47,211 nt of DNA from Nocardia thailandica NBRC 100428 (GCF_000308795.1 NZ_BAGK01000128.1:1-47211), one strand, 5' to 3'; counted from the stretch's first letter, positions 22,171-30,156 are shown. The notes: a model not told the origin generated them from the letters alone. Made by a program: numbers and translations.

Positions 22171-22210
22171 ACTTACACCCTGTCAGTCTCTAACTGACAA
22201 GGTGAAAGTT
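22170..22210. promoter_or_regulatory. 41-bp palindromic operator between tetR and the DUF2236 gene
   Basis: Nested inverted repeats share one centre: TGTCAGT (22181-22187) with ACTGACA (22193-22199) around CTCTA; CACC (22176-22179) with GGTG (22201-22204); and AACTT (22170-22174) with AAGTT (22206-22210). Sixteen of 18 bases per arm pair. This is longer than a usual 15-20 bp TetR site and could hold two dimers or two overlapping sites. Confidence 0.75.
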
Positions 22211-22220
22211 GAGGCTCCCG

Positions 22221-23543
22221 ATGACGCTCCACTACCCCGAGCTCGATCGCCGCGCGCGCGGCCAGCGCGAAGCCCAGCCCGGGCTCTACGGCGCGATCGA
22301 CTTCGACCACACGCCCTACCGGTTCACCACCGATCCCGCCGTCGAGTCGACGCTGCCCGCCTGGCGGGGCGAGCGCGCGCCCCTGCTGGACGACGACCGC
22401 ATCGTCGAACTGATGCGCACCGCGACGATGCTCGGCGACGCGGTCGCCGACCCCTACGCGAGCCTGGTGCGCGAGTACGGCGTCCCCGGCCTGATCCGCA
22501 TGCTGCGCCGGGCGTGCCGGGAGGGGGTCGACGCGGTGCCCGGCGCGCCCGCGGAACTGCGCGCCTTCCTGGCCGCGATGGAGGCGACTCCGGACTGGGT
22601 GGACATGGACCTGGTGGAGCGGGGCGCCCGGCACCTGCGGATCGGGGCGGCGTTCCTGTCGCCCTTCCTGATCCGGGGCGCCTTCCTGGCGACCTTCCTC
22701 AATACCTATGCGGCCCTGCCGATGACGCTGACCGGCGCCCTGTCGGGGCGGCGCGCGGCGCGGCGGGTGCACGAGACCGCGACGTTCTTCTCGATCACCA
22801 CGCTGCCGAACGCCCTGCGGCGCGACGGCGAGGGTTTCGAGGCCGCGGCCATGGTCCGCCTCATGCACTCGATGGTCCGCGTGAACGCGCTCGCGCGGTC
22901 GGACCGCTGGGACGCCGCGGTCTACGGCGTCCCCGTGCCGCAGGTGGATCAGATGCCCGCGGGGCTGATCAACATGTACATCCTCGCCGCGCTCGCGGTG
23001 CACCGCGGCCGCGAGTTCGACGCGCGGGAACGGGCGATGCTCGAGTTCTGCCGCTACCGGTGCTTCCTGCTCGGCCTGCCCGAGGAACTGCTGCCCACCA
23101 CCGCGGCGGGCATCGTCGACGTGCTGCACGCCCGGGCCGCGATGCTGCGGGCCGATTTCGACGACGCCACCTGCGGCGAGCTCGTGCGCTCGACCATGGC
23201 CGCGTATCTGCGCCCGGGCCGCACCCCACGGGACCGGATCGCCGACGCGGTCGAGCGGAGCTGGAGCAGACTGTTCTTCCTCGGCTTCTGCGGCGGCGAC
23301 CGCGCGGCCGCCGCCGCCATGAGCGTCGACTTCCGGGCCGGGGACGCGGTCCGGATCGCACTCACCGCGCCGTTCGTGCTCGGCCGCTTCGTCGGGGCGA
23401 TCGCGCTGGGCGGCAGGCCGTGGGCACGCGGGCCGATCGATCGCTACGCCATCCGCACCATCCGGCGCGAGCTGGCGATCTACGGCCACGCCGAATACAC
23501 CACGGACGCGGCGGATTACCCGTCCGGACACGCGGCCGCCTGA
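22221..23543 (+). CDS. DUF2236 (MpaB/Lcp-like) heme oxygenase family protein
   Basis: This 440-aa protein belongs to the DUF2236 family that contains Lcp and fungal MpaB, but has no export signal. Its pocket residues line up with Lcp: Arg182 and Thr186 (RVHET), then Arg213, His216 and Arg220 (RLMHSMVR). The Thr-to-His distance is 30 residues, exactly as in the lcp product of this window; the Lcp lysine is a Glu here (Glu185). Heme ligation by His216 is therefore likely and oxygenase chemistry plausible, on an unknown intracellular substrate. The ATG at 22221 follows GAGG with 6-nt spacing. A TetR regulator is divergent across a large palindrome. Most relatives are annotated only as oxygenase MpaB family protein. 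Confidence 0.85.
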   Translation: MTLHYPELDRRARGQREAQPGLYGAIDFDHTPYRFTTDPAVESTLPAWRGERAPLLDDDRIVELMRTATMLGDAVADPYASLVREYGVPGLIRMLRRACREGVDAVPGAPAELRAFLAAMEATPDWVDMDLVERGARHLRIGAAFLSPFLIRGAFLATFLNTYAALPMTLTGALSGRRAARRVHETATFFSITTLPNALRRDGEGFEAAAMVRLMHSMVRVNALARSDRWDAAVYGVPVPQVDQMPAGLINMYILAALAVHRGREFDARERAMLEFCRYRCFLLGLPEELLPTTAAGIVDVLHARAAMLRADFDDATCGELVRSTMAAYLRPGRTPRDRIADAVERSWSRLFFLGFCGGDRAAAAAMSVDFRAGDAVRIALTAPFVLGRFVGAIALGGRPWARGPIDRYAIRTIRRELAIYGHAEYTTDAADYPSGHAAA

Positions 23544-23556
23544 CCGCCCGGCCCGG

Positions 23557-24027
23557 TCAGCGCCGCGCGCGGACGAGCGACAGCGCGGCGGCGGCCAGCG
23601 CGCCGAGCAGGACCAGCGCGAGCAGGACCTGGGGGTGCAGGCCGAGCACCGTCGGATTGTCGAAACCGGGATCCTGGACCGCCGTGCCGGGGAAGAGGCC
23701 CGCGGCGAGCAGGCCGAGCCACGGCGTGGACAGGATCGCGCACGCCGTCCACACCCGTGACCGCGCGCCGTCACCGCGGCGCAGGACCAGCGCGAGGGCC
23801 AGCAGGCCGAGCAGGACGGACATGCCGATGTACTGCGCGTCGTGGAACTTGGCGTGCGGCGGCCACGCGTCGTTGCGTAGGTGCTGGGCCGCGCCGCCCG
23901 GAACGAGGAAGTCGGCGAGCGGCGCGCCGACGAGGGTGACGACGGCGACGAGCGCGGTCGCGACCCGGGCGGTGGCGGGAACAGGGGCCGCGGCGCGGGC
24001 GGCGGTATCGGGCATGGGGTCACGCAC
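23557..24027 (-). CDS. Four-helix integral membrane protein
   Basis: This 156-aa protein has four predicted membrane helices: ATALVAVVTLVGAPLADFL, IGMSVLLGLLALALVL, an AILSTPWLGLLAAGLF segment, and VLLALVLLGALAAAAL. A short loop (NDAWPPHAKFHDAQY) lies between helices 1 and 2. No family was recognised beyond small actinobacterial membrane proteins. The GTG at 24027 overlaps the stop of the upstream TetR gene (GTGCGTGA), so translation is probably coupled; an ATG at 24015 is an alternative. It is the likely target of that TetR regulator. Confidence 0.8.
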   Translation of the reverse strand: MRDPMPDTAARAAAPVPATARVATALVAVVTLVGAPLADFLVPGGAAQHLRNDAWPPHAKFHDAQYIGMSVLLGLLALALVLRRGDGARSRVWTACAILSTPWLGLLAAGLFPGTAVQDPGFDNPTVLGLHPQVLLALVLLGALAAAALSLVRARR

Positions 24028-24610
24028 TTTCGGGGGTCGGGTGCCGCGGTGGACGGCCGCGCAGGAAGTCGTCGACGACGGCGTGGACGTGGTCGTCGCC
24101 GAAGGCGCGGTGCGCGACGAGCCTGCGGAAGAACAGCGGTCCGAGGAGCAGATCGACGGCCAGGTCGACGTCGAGGCGGGCGGGGAGCTCGCCCCGGTCC
24201 ACCGCGGCCGTCAGGGTCTCGCGCACCGAGCGCGTACCCGCCTGGTACAGCGCCTCTTTCACCTCGGCGAAGGCCGGGTCGACCCCGGCCCGTTCGATCA
24301 TCACCCGCATCCCCTGTTCGGTGACGGGCTCGTGCAGCATGGCGCGGGCCGCCGACAGCGCGGCGCACAGGTCGGCCCGCAGGTCGCCGGTCGAGGCGGG
24401 GCGGGCGCGCTCGATGTGCAGGGTCAGGGTCGCGCGGACCAGGTCGGCCGGCTCGGGCCAGAGCCGGTAGAGCGTGGCCCGGCTCAGGCCGCTGCGCGCG
24501 GCGACCGCGCCGTGGGTGATCCCGGCCAATCCCTGATCGATCAGCAGCGCGCGGGCGGCGGCCAGGGCGCTCTCCCGGCTGCGCACGGTCCGGGGGTCGG
24601 GGGGACGCAC
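24020..24610 (-). CDS. TetR-family transcriptional regulator (with membrane-protein gene)
   Basis: This 196-aa TetR protein has the HTH RESALAAARALLIDQGL, then THGAVAARSGLSRATLYRLWPEP, and a helical C-terminal half resembling TetR_C_11-type domains (LLLGPLFFRRLV). The GTG start follows AGGAGG with a 4-nt gap. A 32-bp imperfect palindrome lies 16 bp upstream and is the likely autoregulatory operator. The membrane-protein gene overlaps its stop codon, forming a two-gene unit. Ligand unknown. Confidence 0.93.
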   Translation of the reverse strand: MRPPDPRTVRSRESALAAARALLIDQGLAGITHGAVAARSGLSRATLYRLWPEPADLVRATLTLHIERARPASTGDLRADLCAALSAARAMLHEPVTEQGMRVMIERAGVDPAFAEVKEALYQAGTRSVRETLTAAVDRGELPARLDVDLAVDLLLGPLFFRRLVAHRAFGDDHVHAVVDDFLRGRPPRHPTPESA

Positions 24611-24625
24611 GGCACCTCCTGCGAG

Positions 24626-24657
24626 ACAGAGTGTTTCAAAATTTCGAGACAAACTGT
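24626..24657. promoter_or_regulatory. Palindromic operator, probable TetR binding site
   Basis: A 32-bp imperfect palindrome in which 24 bases match their mates: ACAG--TGT-TC-AAA and its mirror TTT-GA-ACA--CTGT. It is AT-rich and sits directly upstream of the TetR gene at 24610, overlapping the expected promoter. Confidence 0.65.
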
Positions 24658-24702
24658 ATCGAAGATTGCGCGCGGAGCACAAGGGTCCGTCGGACGGCGG
24701 AG

Positions 24703-25752
24703 TCAGGCCGGGTAGGTGCGGATCTCGGTCGCCTTCACCGAGGCCCACAGCCGCAGCCCGCTCTGCACCCGCAGGTCGGCGACCGTGGCCGGGGTGACCT
24801 CGGCCAGCACGGCGGGCGCGCCGTCGAGGCGGATCCGGGTGAGGTGGGCGTGCTGCTCGACGCCGGCGACGGTGACGGGCCACGTGTTGCGCGGGCTGCC
24901 GACCGGCGGCTCCGGGTACAGGGCGACGGCGCTGGGCGGGAAGGCGAGATACACCGGGCCACGGGCGGGTTCGGCGACGGTGAACGCGCCGCCGTCCGCG
25001 ACGGTGACCGTCGTCCGATCGGCGACGCCCCGATACAGGTTGAGCCCGACCAGGTTCGCGACGTAGTCGGTGCGCGGGCGCCGGGCGACCTCGGTCGGCG
25101 CGCCCTCCTGGACGATCCGCCCGTTCTCGATGATGACGAGCCGGTCCGCCAGCACCATGGCGTCGAGCGGGTCGTGGGTGACGAGCACGGTGTGCCCGGC
25201 GAAATCGGCCAGATGGTGGCCCAGTTCGGCCCGCACCCGCAGGCGGGTGCCCGCGTCGAGCGCGGCCAGCGGTTCGTCGAGGAGCAGGACGGCGGGGTCG
25301 GTGGCCAGCGCCCGCGCCAGCGCGACCCGCTGCGCCTGGCCACCGGACAGCGCGCGCGGCCGCGCGTCGAGATGCCCGCCGAGGCCGACCCGGTCGAGCC
25401 ACCGCGCGGCCTCGGCGCGGGCGTCCGCGCGCCGTCGACCACGGGCGCGCAGCCCGAAGGCGACGTTCTCGACGGCGCTCATGGTGGCGAAGAGCAGGTA
25501 GTCCTGGAACACGACCCCGGCCCTGCGGTGTTCGGGCGGGACGAACCGCCCCGGCGGTTCGTCCCAGAGCTGGTCGTCGAGCGCGACCACGCCGTGGTCG
25601 AGGGGGGTGAGGCCGGCGAGCGCGCGCAGCGCGGTGGTCTTGCCCGCGCCGTTGGGCCCGAGCAGGGCGACGACCTCCCCCGGCGCCACCTCGAACGCGA
25701 TGTCGAGCGCGAACGCGCCCCGGTCGACCCCCAGCGATGCCCGCAGCGTCAC
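24703..25752 (-). CDS. modC: Molybdate ABC transporter ATPase ModC
   Basis: This 349-aa ATPase has Walker A GPNGAGKTT near residue 33, a Q-loop in VVFQDYLLF, signature LSGGQAQR, Walker B LLLDEP and the switch His in LVTHD. About 120 C-terminal residues form a TOBE/Mop-type domain, as in ModC. It should energise molybdate import through ModB. The GTG start overlaps the modB stop (GTGA) and has GGGGG 6 nt upstream. Tungstate or sulfate specificity cannot be ruled out by sequence, but modA and a Mop-domain regulator in the same operon support molybdate. Confidence 0.93.
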   Translation of the reverse strand: MTLRASLGVDRGAFALDIAFEVAPGEVVALLGPNGAGKTTALRALAGLTPLDHGVVALDDQLWDEPPGRFVPPEHRRAGVVFQDYLLFATMSAVENVAFGLRARGRRRADARAEAARWLDRVGLGGHLDARPRALSGGQAQRVALARALATDPAVLLLDEPLAALDAGTRLRVRAELGHHLADFAGHTVLVTHDPLDAMVLADRLVIIENGRIVQEGAPTEVARRPRTDYVANLVGLNLYRGVADRTTVTVADGGAFTVAEPARGPVYLAFPPSAVALYPEPPVGSPRNTWPVTVAGVEQHAHLTRIRLDGAPAVLAEVTPATVADLRVQSGLRLWASVKATEIRTYPA

Positions 25753-26561
25753 AGCGGCCCCCTGGTCCACCGGTCGCGCAGGGCGGCCAGCACGGCCACC
25801 GACACCGCGAGCAGCACGATGCTCAGCACGATCGCGTCCTCGGGGTCGGTCTCGAGCGCCAGGTACACCGCGAGCGGCATGGTCGTGGTGGTGCCGGGGA
25901 AACTACCCGCGAAGGTGATGGTGGCGCCGAACTCCCCCAGGGCGCGGGCCCAGCACAGCACCGCGCCCGCGACGACGCCGGGCATGATCGCGGGCAGGGT
26001 GACCCGCCGGAACGTCAGCCACCGCGACGCGCCGAGGGTGGCCGCGGCCTCCTCATAGCGCGGATCGCTCGCGCGCAGGGCGCCTTCCACGGTGATGACG
26101 AGGAACGGCATCGCCACGAACGCCTCGGCCACGATCACCCCGGCGGTGGTGAACGGCAGCGAGACACCGAACCACTCGTCGAGGTGGCGCCCGATCAGCC
26201 CGCGCCTGCCGAGCACCAGCAGCAGCGCGACACCGCCCACGACGGGCGGCAGCACGAGCGGCACCGTCACCAGCGCCCGCACGAACCCCCGCCCCCGGAC
26301 CTCGCCGCGAGCCAGCAGCCACGCCAACGGGATTCCGAAGATCAGGCACAGGACGGTGGCCGAGCTCGCGCACACCAGCGAAAGCCGCAGCGCCTGGCCC
26401 ACTTCGGCGCTGGTCAGCCGCTCGGGCAGGGTGCGCCAGGGCGCGCGCGCCAGCAGCCCGATCATGGGCAGGACCAGGAAGGCCAGCGCCATGACGGCGG
26501 GCAGCACGAGGATCAGCGGGCGCCCGGCCCGTGCCGATCGTCGCCGGGTGCTCGTCGTCAC
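25749..26561 (-). CDS. modB: Molybdate ABC transporter permease ModB
   Basis: This 270-aa permease has about six membrane helices and a typical EAA loop (EEAAATLGASRWLTFRRVTLP) that contacts ModC. PLVLPPVVGGVALLL and ARALGEFGATITFAGSFPG are characteristic of ModB-type permeases. The GTG start overlaps the modA stop by 4 nt (GTGA), and its stop overlaps the modC start in the same way, so the three are translationally coupled. It forms the channel for periplasmic-binding-protein-delivered molybdate. Confidence 0.93.
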   Translation of the reverse strand: MTTSTRRRSARAGRPLILVLPAVMALAFLVLPMIGLLARAPWRTLPERLTSAEVGQALRLSLVCASSATVLCLIFGIPLAWLLARGEVRGRGFVRALVTVPLVLPPVVGGVALLLVLGRRGLIGRHLDEWFGVSLPFTTAGVIVAEAFVAMPFLVITVEGALRASDPRYEEAAATLGASRWLTFRRVTLPAIMPGVVAGAVLCWARALGEFGATITFAGSFPGTTTTMPLAVYLALETDPEDAIVLSIVLLAVSVAVLAALRDRWTRGPL

Positions 26562-27328
26562 GGCGTCTCGAACCCGGCCTGCGCGAAGACGGCCCCGGCC
26601 TCGGCGGATCCGATGAAGGTCACGAACGCGGCCGCGGCGGCGGCGTTGGGAGCCGTGGCCAAGGGCGCGATCGGGTAGTCGTTGATCGCCTCGGCCGATT
26701 CGGGGAAGTCGATGCCGGTGACCTTGCCGCCCGCGGCCCGCACGTCGGTGCGGTAGACCAGGGCGGCGTCCACCTCGCCGAGGGTGACCTTGGTGAGCAC
26801 GGCCTTGACGTCGGCTTCGCGGGTGTCGGGTCGTGGGGTGATCCCGGCGGCCTCGAACACCGTCTTCGCGGCCGCGCCGCAGGGCACCTGCTCCGCGCAC
26901 AGCGCGATCTTCTCGTCGGGGTTCGCGAAATCGGTGAGCCCGGCGATCCGGCCGGGATTGCCCGGGGGGACCGCGATCTCCAGGCGGTTGCGCACGAAGG
27001 TCACCGGTGTCGCGGTGACCTCGCCCGCGTCGACCACCTGCTGCATGTTCTTCGGCGCCGCCGAGGCGAACACGTCGGCCGGCGCGCCCTGCTGGATCTG
27101 CTGGGCCAGCGCCGAACTGGCCCCGAAGCTGAACACCACCCTCGTGCCCGGGTGGGCGGCCTCGAACCGCTCGCCCAGCGCGGTGAAGGTCTCGGTCAGC
27201 GACGCCGCCGCGAACACCGTCACCGTCCCCCCGACGCCGTCGCTCGGGGCCGCCCGGTCGCTGCCGCAGCTGGTCGCGGCCAGCGCCACCGCGCCCGCCG
27301 CGACCACCGCGCCGACACTGCGCATCAT
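26558..27328 (-). CDS. modA: Molybdate-binding lipoprotein ModA
   Basis: This 256-aa solute-binding protein has a lipoprotein signal ending in LAATSC. The ModA-type motifs TVTVFAAASLTETF, FSFGASSALAQQI, GAPADVFASA and a late DAALVYRTD follow, matching oxyanion-binding residues of the family. It should capture molybdate at the outer face of the membrane and deliver it to ModBC. The ATG at 27328 was chosen for its GAGGTG site with 6-nt spacing; a second ATG follows at once. It starts 13 nt after the Mop-domain regulator. Confidence 0.93.
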   Translation of the reverse strand: MMRSVGAVVAAGAVALAATSCGSDRAAPSDGVGGTVTVFAAASLTETFTALGERFEAAHPGTRVVFSFGASSALAQQIQQGAPADVFASAAPKNMQQVVDAGEVTATPVTFVRNRLEIAVPPGNPGRIAGLTDFANPDEKIALCAEQVPCGAAAKTVFEAAGITPRPDTREADVKAVLTKVTLGEVDAALVYRTDVRAAGGKVTGIDFPESAEAINDYPIAPLATAPNAAAAAAFVTFIGSAEAGAVFAQAGFETP

Positions 27329-27341
27329 GGGGTTCACCTCG

Positions 27342-27743
27342 TCAGCTCTCCGGGATCTCGACGACGACATGCGTGGATTTGACCGAGGCCACCGCGACGC
27401 TGCCGACCTCGAGCCCGAGCTCGTCGACCGAATCCCGGCTCATCAGCGAGACCAGCCGGAACGGCCCGGCCTGCATCTCGACCTGCGCCATCACGGTGTC
27501 CTTCACGATCCGGGTGACGATCCCGCGCATCCGGTTCCGCGCCGAGCTGGCGACGGTGACCCCGGCGTCGGCCGCCTCGCCCGCGCCCGCGGCGAGGAAG
27601 TCGGCCAGTTCCCGGCCGGAGATCCCCTTGCGCCCGTTCTCCAGCTGGATCGCGGTCAGCCTGCCCTGATCGAGGTACCGGCGCACGGTATCGTCGCTGA
27701 CCCCCATCAGGGCGGCCGCCTCACTGATCCGCAGATTCGTCAC
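27342..27743 (-). CDS. HTH regulator with Mop/TOBE molybdate-binding domain
   Basis: This 133-aa protein joins a MerR/excisionase-type HTH (RISEAAALMGVSDDTVRRYLDQGRL) to one Mop domain (RNRMRGIVTRIVKDTVMAQVEM, ending VASVKSTHVVVEI). That domain binds molybdate in ModE, ModC and molbindins. It is the first gene of the mod operon and probably senses molybdate to control it; classical E. coli ModE has a different HTH. The GTG at 27743 lies 6 nt after a TATGCT -10 box, suggesting a leaderless start; GTG 27749 is an alternative. Three CCGCATC repeats lie upstream. Confidence 0.88.
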   Translation of the reverse strand: MTNLRISEAAALMGVSDDTVRRYLDQGRLTAIQLENGRKGISGRELADFLAAGAGEAADAGVTVASSARNRMRGIVTRIVKDTVMAQVEMQAGPFRLVSLMSRDSVDELGLEVGSVAVASVKSTHVVVEIPES

Positions 27744-27759
27744 TTCCACAGCATATTGT

Positions 27760-27798
27760 CCGCATCTGCGGGCCGCATCGGGCACTGCGCTCCGCATC
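27760..27798. repeat. Three CCGCATC direct repeats upstream of the mod operon
   Basis: CCGCATC occurs at 27760-27766, 27773-27779 and 27792-27798, just upstream of the likely -10 box of the Mop regulator. The spacing is 13 and 19 bp. They could be regulator half-sites, though the word is GC-rich and chance is possible. Confidence 0.4.
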
Positions 27799-27891
27799 GG
27801 TGACATTCCGGTGACAGGGCGCTCTCCGCCCTCCGGGCGCGCCGGTGAGGCAGCCGACGGGTCGTGCGCGCGCACGGCGAGGCCGCGGTGG

Positions 27892-28275
27892 TTATTCGTG
27901 CGGACCTTCGCCGGTGACGAGGTGGTCGGCGAGGTTGAGGCCCTCGCGGACCAGCCGGGTGAGGTGACCGTCGCGGATGCGGTACACGATGCGCCGTCCG
28001 TCGCGACGGGTCTCGACCATGCCGGTGAAGCGGAGTTTGGCCAGGTGCTGGCTGACCGCGGTGCGGGAGGCGCCGCACGCCTCGGTCAGGGCGGTGACGT
28101 CGGCCTCGCCCTCGGTCAGCCGCCACAGCAGGTGCAGGCGGGTGGGGTCGGCGAGCATCCGGAACGCCGACGTCGCGGCGTCGAGGCGGGCGCGGTCGGG
28201 CTCGACGGCGTGGACCAGGCTGGGCGGCGCCGCGCTCGCGCCGGCGCCGTGATCGCCGCCGCCCATCGCCGTCAC
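27892..28275 (-). CDS. ArsR-family metal sensor, KmtR-like (nickel/cobalt)
   Basis: This 127-aa ArsR/SmtB repressor has the HTH VTALTEACGASRTAVSQHLAKLRFTGMV and the wing TRRDGRRIVYRI. The C-terminal metal-ligand pattern follows the Ni/Co sensor KmtR (His88, Glu101, His102, His110, His111). Here His104, Asp117, His118, His126 and Glu127 fall at exactly the same spacing, with two conservative swaps (Asp for Glu, Glu for the last His). The SmtB/NmtR helix-5 spacing does not fit. It should release its operator on binding metal and induce the exporter gene upstream in the same operon. The GTG start overlaps the MFS stop (GTGA); ATG 28266 is possible. Confidence 0.9.
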   Translation of the reverse strand: MTAMGGGDHGAGASAAPPSLVHAVEPDRARLDAATSAFRMLADPTRLHLLWRLTEGEADVTALTEACGASRTAVSQHLAKLRFTGMVETRRDGRRIVYRIRDGHLTRLVREGLNLADHLVTGEGPHE

Positions 28276-29516
28276 CGCCTTCCCGCTGTCACCGCCTCGG
28301 CGTCCGAGGGCACGCTCGCCGGCCACAGGTGCGCGGCCGCGATTCCGGCCAGTGTAGCCAGCCCGGCGAGCAGGACCGCGGCGGCGAACTGCCCGCCCGT
28401 CGCGCCGACCCATCCCGCGATCGGGTAGGTGATCAGGAAACAGGCGTGGGACAGGGAGAACTGGGCGGTGAACACGGCGGGCCGGGTGGTCTCGGTCGAC
28501 CGGGCGCGCAGCAGCCGCGCCGACGGGGTGGAGATCAGCGAGGTGCCCGCGCCGAGGACCGGCCACGCCGCCGCCAGCAGCGCCCAGCCCGCGACCCCGG
28601 ACCACGATCCGGCGGCGAGCACGGCGGCCGCGAACAACCCGCCGGGCAGCAGCGCCGCCCCGGCCAGCATGAGCCGCCGATCGGTGTACCGGCCGAGCAG
28701 GCGCGGGACCGCGAGCGCGACGGCCATCGATCCCGCGCCGTAACAGCCGAGCGCCAGCGCGACCGCGGCACCCGACCCGCCGAGCAGGCCCCGCGCGAGG
28801 ACCACCGTGTTCACGACCACGGTGGCGGTCGCGGCGGCCACGGCCGCGTTCAGCGCCAGCAGCCCGCGCAGCACCGGGTCACCGGCCATGATCCGCGCGC
28901 CCGCGGTGATGCGCCGGGTCAGCGGCGCCGAGCGATCCGCCGCGACCGGCCGCGGCAGCGCGGTGCCCGACACCAGCACGGCGGAGGCCACGAACCCCAG
29001 CGCGGTACCGGCGAACAGCAGGTGATAGCCCACGACGGTCAACAGCAGCGCGGCGAGCACGGGGCTCAGCAGCGACTCCAGGTCGTAGGCCAGGCGCGAC
29101 AGGGACAACCCGCGGGTGTAGTCCTCCTCGCGCGGCAGCAGGCCGGGGATCACGGACTGGAACGCGGGCGTGAAGGTCGCCGAGGCCGCCTGCAACACGA
29201 AGATCAGCAGATAGACCTGCCAGACCTGCCCGACGAACGGCAACAGCACCGCGACAGCCGCGCGCACGGCGTCCGCCGAGACCAGCAGCGTCCGCCGGGG
29301 CACCCGATCGGTCACCGCCGAGATCACCGGCGCCACACCGACATAGGCGGCCATCTTGATCGCCAGGGCGGTGCCGAGCACCGCACCGGCGGCGGCGCCG
29401 GCCAGGTCGTAGGCCAGCAGGCCGAGCGCCACCGTGAGCAGCCCCGTGCCCACGAGCGCGACCACCTGCGCGGTGAACAACCGGCGGAATCCCCGATGCC
29501 CCAGCACCTCCAGCAC
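28272..29516 (-). CDS. MFS efflux transporter, probable metal or drug exporter
   Basis: This 414-aa protein has the 12-helix major facilitator pattern. It opens LGHRGFRRLFTAQVVALVGTG and has a loop-2/3 motif VTDRVPRRTLLVSAD. It resembles MFS exporters of the enterobactin/NreB-like set. The GTG start follows GAGGAGG with 8-nt spacing. It is the first gene of an operon with a KmtR-like metal sensor, and an ArsR-type palindrome covers its promoter, so export of nickel or cobalt is the best guess; a drug cannot be excluded. Confidence 0.88.
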   Translation of the reverse strand: MLEVLGHRGFRRLFTAQVVALVGTGLLTVALGLLAYDLAGAAAGAVLGTALAIKMAAYVGVAPVISAVTDRVPRRTLLVSADAVRAAVAVLLPFVGQVWQVYLLIFVLQAASATFTPAFQSVIPGLLPREEDYTRGLSLSRLAYDLESLLSPVLAALLLTVVGYHLLFAGTALGFVASAVLVSGTALPRPVAADRSAPLTRRITAGARIMAGDPVLRGLLALNAAVAAATATVVVNTVVLARGLLGGSGAAVALALGCYGAGSMAVALAVPRLLGRYTDRRLMLAGAALLPGGLFAAAVLAAGSWSGVAGWALLAAAWPVLGAGTSLISTPSARLLRARSTETTRPAVFTAQFSLSHACFLITYPIAGWVGATGGQFAAAVLLAGLATLAGIAAAHLWPASVPSDAEAVTAGRR

Positions 29517-29554
29517 GATTCCGACCTCCTCACGTCCCGCACCATCCTAGGACA

Positions 29555-29578
29555 ACATGTGCGCAACTGCGAACATGT
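29555..29578. promoter_or_regulatory. ArsR-type palindromic operator upstream of the MFS/ArsR operon
   Basis: ACATGTGCGC and GCGAACATGT are inverted repeats matching at 9 of 10 bases around AACT. The site lies 39 bp upstream of the MFS start, just upstream of a TAGGAT -10 (29544-29549, minus strand), so it covers the -35 region. It is the expected binding site of the ArsR protein. Confidence 0.7.
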
Positions 29579-29582
29579 GAAC

Positions 29583-29777
29583 CCGACTCGCGGCTGATCT
29601 CGCGACGGCGGCGCGCACGGCCTTCGGGTCTTCGTCCTCCGCCGGATCCCGGGCGCCCAGACAGCCGACCGCGGTGCGCACGACGCCCATCGGATGGCAC
29701 GTCTCGGGCAGCCGGGCGATCAGCGTCGGTGAAATCATGGATACCGGCGTCGAATTCGCCGTAGCGCGTATCAACAC
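29583..29777 (-). pseudogene. Remnant of methylcitrate synthase (prpC-like)
   Basis: About 55 residues (PTLIARLPETCHPMGVVRTAV, then LGARDPAEDEDP) match the N-terminal third of citrate/2-methylcitrate synthases. The rest of the enzyme, including all catalytic residues, is missing; the frame runs into the MFS promoter region. It lies downstream of prpB and prpD remnants in the same orientation. Identification rests on remembered family sequence. Confidence 0.6.
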
Positions 29778-29836
29778 CGACCGATCCTTCTCGGCGACCG
29801 CCTCGAGCAGATCGCTGCGGCTGCCCGACAGGGCAT

Positions 29837-30119
29837 AGAGAGGCGGCAGCGCGGCTGCCTGCGATCCGGTAGCCCCGTTCGGGCGCCCTCGGCGTGGATC
29901 TCGCGCAGGCCGGTCTCGGCGGCGGGCATCGCCGGCCGCAGGGTCGGCACCGGACAGATGACGGCGTGGTAGCCGATGGATTCCAGCGCCGCCGGGATCA
30001 GCGCCGACGTGCCGAACTCGGTCCTATTCGCGGGCCGCGGTGTCGATACCACCGCCCCGGAACTTCTCGAATTCGGCGGCGCCGGAGAGCGCTGCGGTGA
30101 ATATCAGGTCCGCGCCGAC
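29837..30119 (-). pseudogene. Remnant of methylisocitrate lyase (prpB-like), frameshifted
   Basis: Two reading frames together give one PrpB-like stretch. [11 protein letters not shown] and AEFEKFRGG in the first (30119 to a TAG at 30024) resemble the PrpB ADLIFTEAL and FEKF segments. TEFGTSALIPAALESIGYH, AVICPVPTLRPAM and GLREIHAEG in the second continue toward the C-terminus. The frame changes near 30025-30065, and the N-terminal half with the catalytic Cys motif is gone. The fragment is non-functional as a lyase. Confidence 0.65.
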
Positions 30120-30156
30120 GGGCACCGCGGCCGTGCCGTCGCGATGGCCGCACCGA

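Noticed and set aside
22173..24368. A 731-codon minus-strand frame over the DUF2236 gene
   Set aside because: Antisense shadow without domain; the plus-strand protein has conserved heme-pocket residues and a ribosome site.
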